DNA from: Azospirillum canadense
GTDB taxonomy: Bacteria; Pseudomonadota; Alphaproteobacteria; Azospirillales; Azospirillaceae
Assembly (NCBI RefSeq): GCF_025961225.1
Contig: NZ_JAOQNG010000005.1
Coordinates: forward strand, 434,001-498,000
Length of the DNA: 64,000 nucleotides
Direction: 5' to 3'
The notes under the pieces are model-generated. The model was not told the origin of the DNA and did not search any database. It worked only from the letters and a program-made list of their open reading frames with translations. Shown piece by piece: positions 63,855-64,000 of the stretch; the stretch's first letter is position 1, and each line of letters starts with the position of its first letter. Made by a program: the position numbers and the translations under genes.

Positions 63855-64000
63855 ATGCTGGCGGTGCGGACCTGGGAAGCCGAGTTGGACGCTTGGCTGG
63901 AGCCATTTCTGGACGCTCTGGGCCACAAGGCCCGACGGCGCTGGGCCCCGGTGTACATCCGCGGTCTGTACGGCCGCACCGAACGCAAGAGCGTTCAGCC
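63855..64000 (+). CDS. IS701-family transposase, 5' end (runs off window end)
   Basis: From ATG 63855: MLAVRTWEAELDAWLEPFLD, ALGHKARRRWAPVYIRGLYG, then RTERKSVQ. This is the usual N-terminal pattern of IS701 transposases (WAPxYxxGLLGxxxRKSVEP). GGAGG stands about six bases before the ATG. The remainder lies outside the window. Confidence 0.8.
   Translation, partial: MLAVRTWEAELDAWLEPFLDALGHKARRRWAPVYIRGLYGRTERKSVQ

Noticed and set aside
1..64000. tRNA, rRNA, riboswitch or CRISPR features
   Set aside because: No cloverleaf, rRNA core or repeat-spacer pattern was noticed on reading; a covariance-model search would be decisive.

Overview
The window looks like part of a large, very GC-rich plasmid or plasmid-derived island from an alphaproteobacterium. 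Azospirillaceae or other Rhodospirillales fit best, judging by the IS types (IS30, IS630, IS110, IS701, IS1380 and IS1634-like), the codon use and the small plasmid ORFans. This is an inference from protein style; no rRNA or chromosomal marker is present. No tRNA, rRNA or CRISPR array was seen.

Layout. 1-2.6 kb: IS30 end cutting dinB, then an IS630 element with an A7 frameshift site. 2.6-4.8 kb: a DpdA-like deazaguanine transglycosylase and a PAPS-reductase-like ATPase. 4.9-9.7 kb: eight small ORFan genes. Most of these, and the PAPS-reductase-like gene, sit behind one repeated promoter module, GCATGCCGCC then 35-37 nt then a TAnnnT box (seven copies). 10-12 kb (minus): a ParA-like ATPase and a putative DNA-binding protein. 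12-13.3 kb: a strand-asymmetric intergenic region between divergent operons, my best candidate for oriT or an origin. 13.3-25.8 kb: an accessory protein, a MobF relaxase-helicase, and a giant TOPRIM/DUF3991/LPD7 polyvalent protein broken by two single-C frameshifts. 26-29.3 kb: a DsbC/G-like thiol protein, a ribbon-helix-helix protein and a membrane protein.

29.3-34.8 kb is a lower-GC island: an HTH-GTPase followed by a PD-(D/E)XK-like nuclease, a periplasmic ClpP-like protein and a tyrosine-recombinase relic. I regard the GTPase-nuclease pair as the best candidate for an undescribed (probably defence) system. 34.8-37.7 kb (minus) holds an AbiEii-like nucleotidyltransferase with an overlapping small partner, and two tandem 162-aa paralogues. 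37.9-49.8 kb returns to plasmid backbone: an SNF2 helicase, a tandemly duplicated ParB-like protein, a second ParA-like ATPase, a pilin/adhesin-like protein and a repetitive exported fibre-like protein. 50-52 kb: a serralysin-type RTX metalloprotease.

52-64 kb is an IS graveyard with lower-GC cargo. The notable cargo is a 63-cysteine exported protein divergent from a MauE-thioredoxin fusion, which looks like a dedicated disulfide-forming machine. The window ends inside an IS701-family transposase that interrupts another gene.

Mobilisation (relaxase, primase, ParA, helicase, ParB-like) dominates. The repeated promoter modules suggest coordinated, possibly early-entry, expression of the small genes. 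No type IV secretion genes are visible, so the element may be mobilisable or the transfer genes may lie outside the window.
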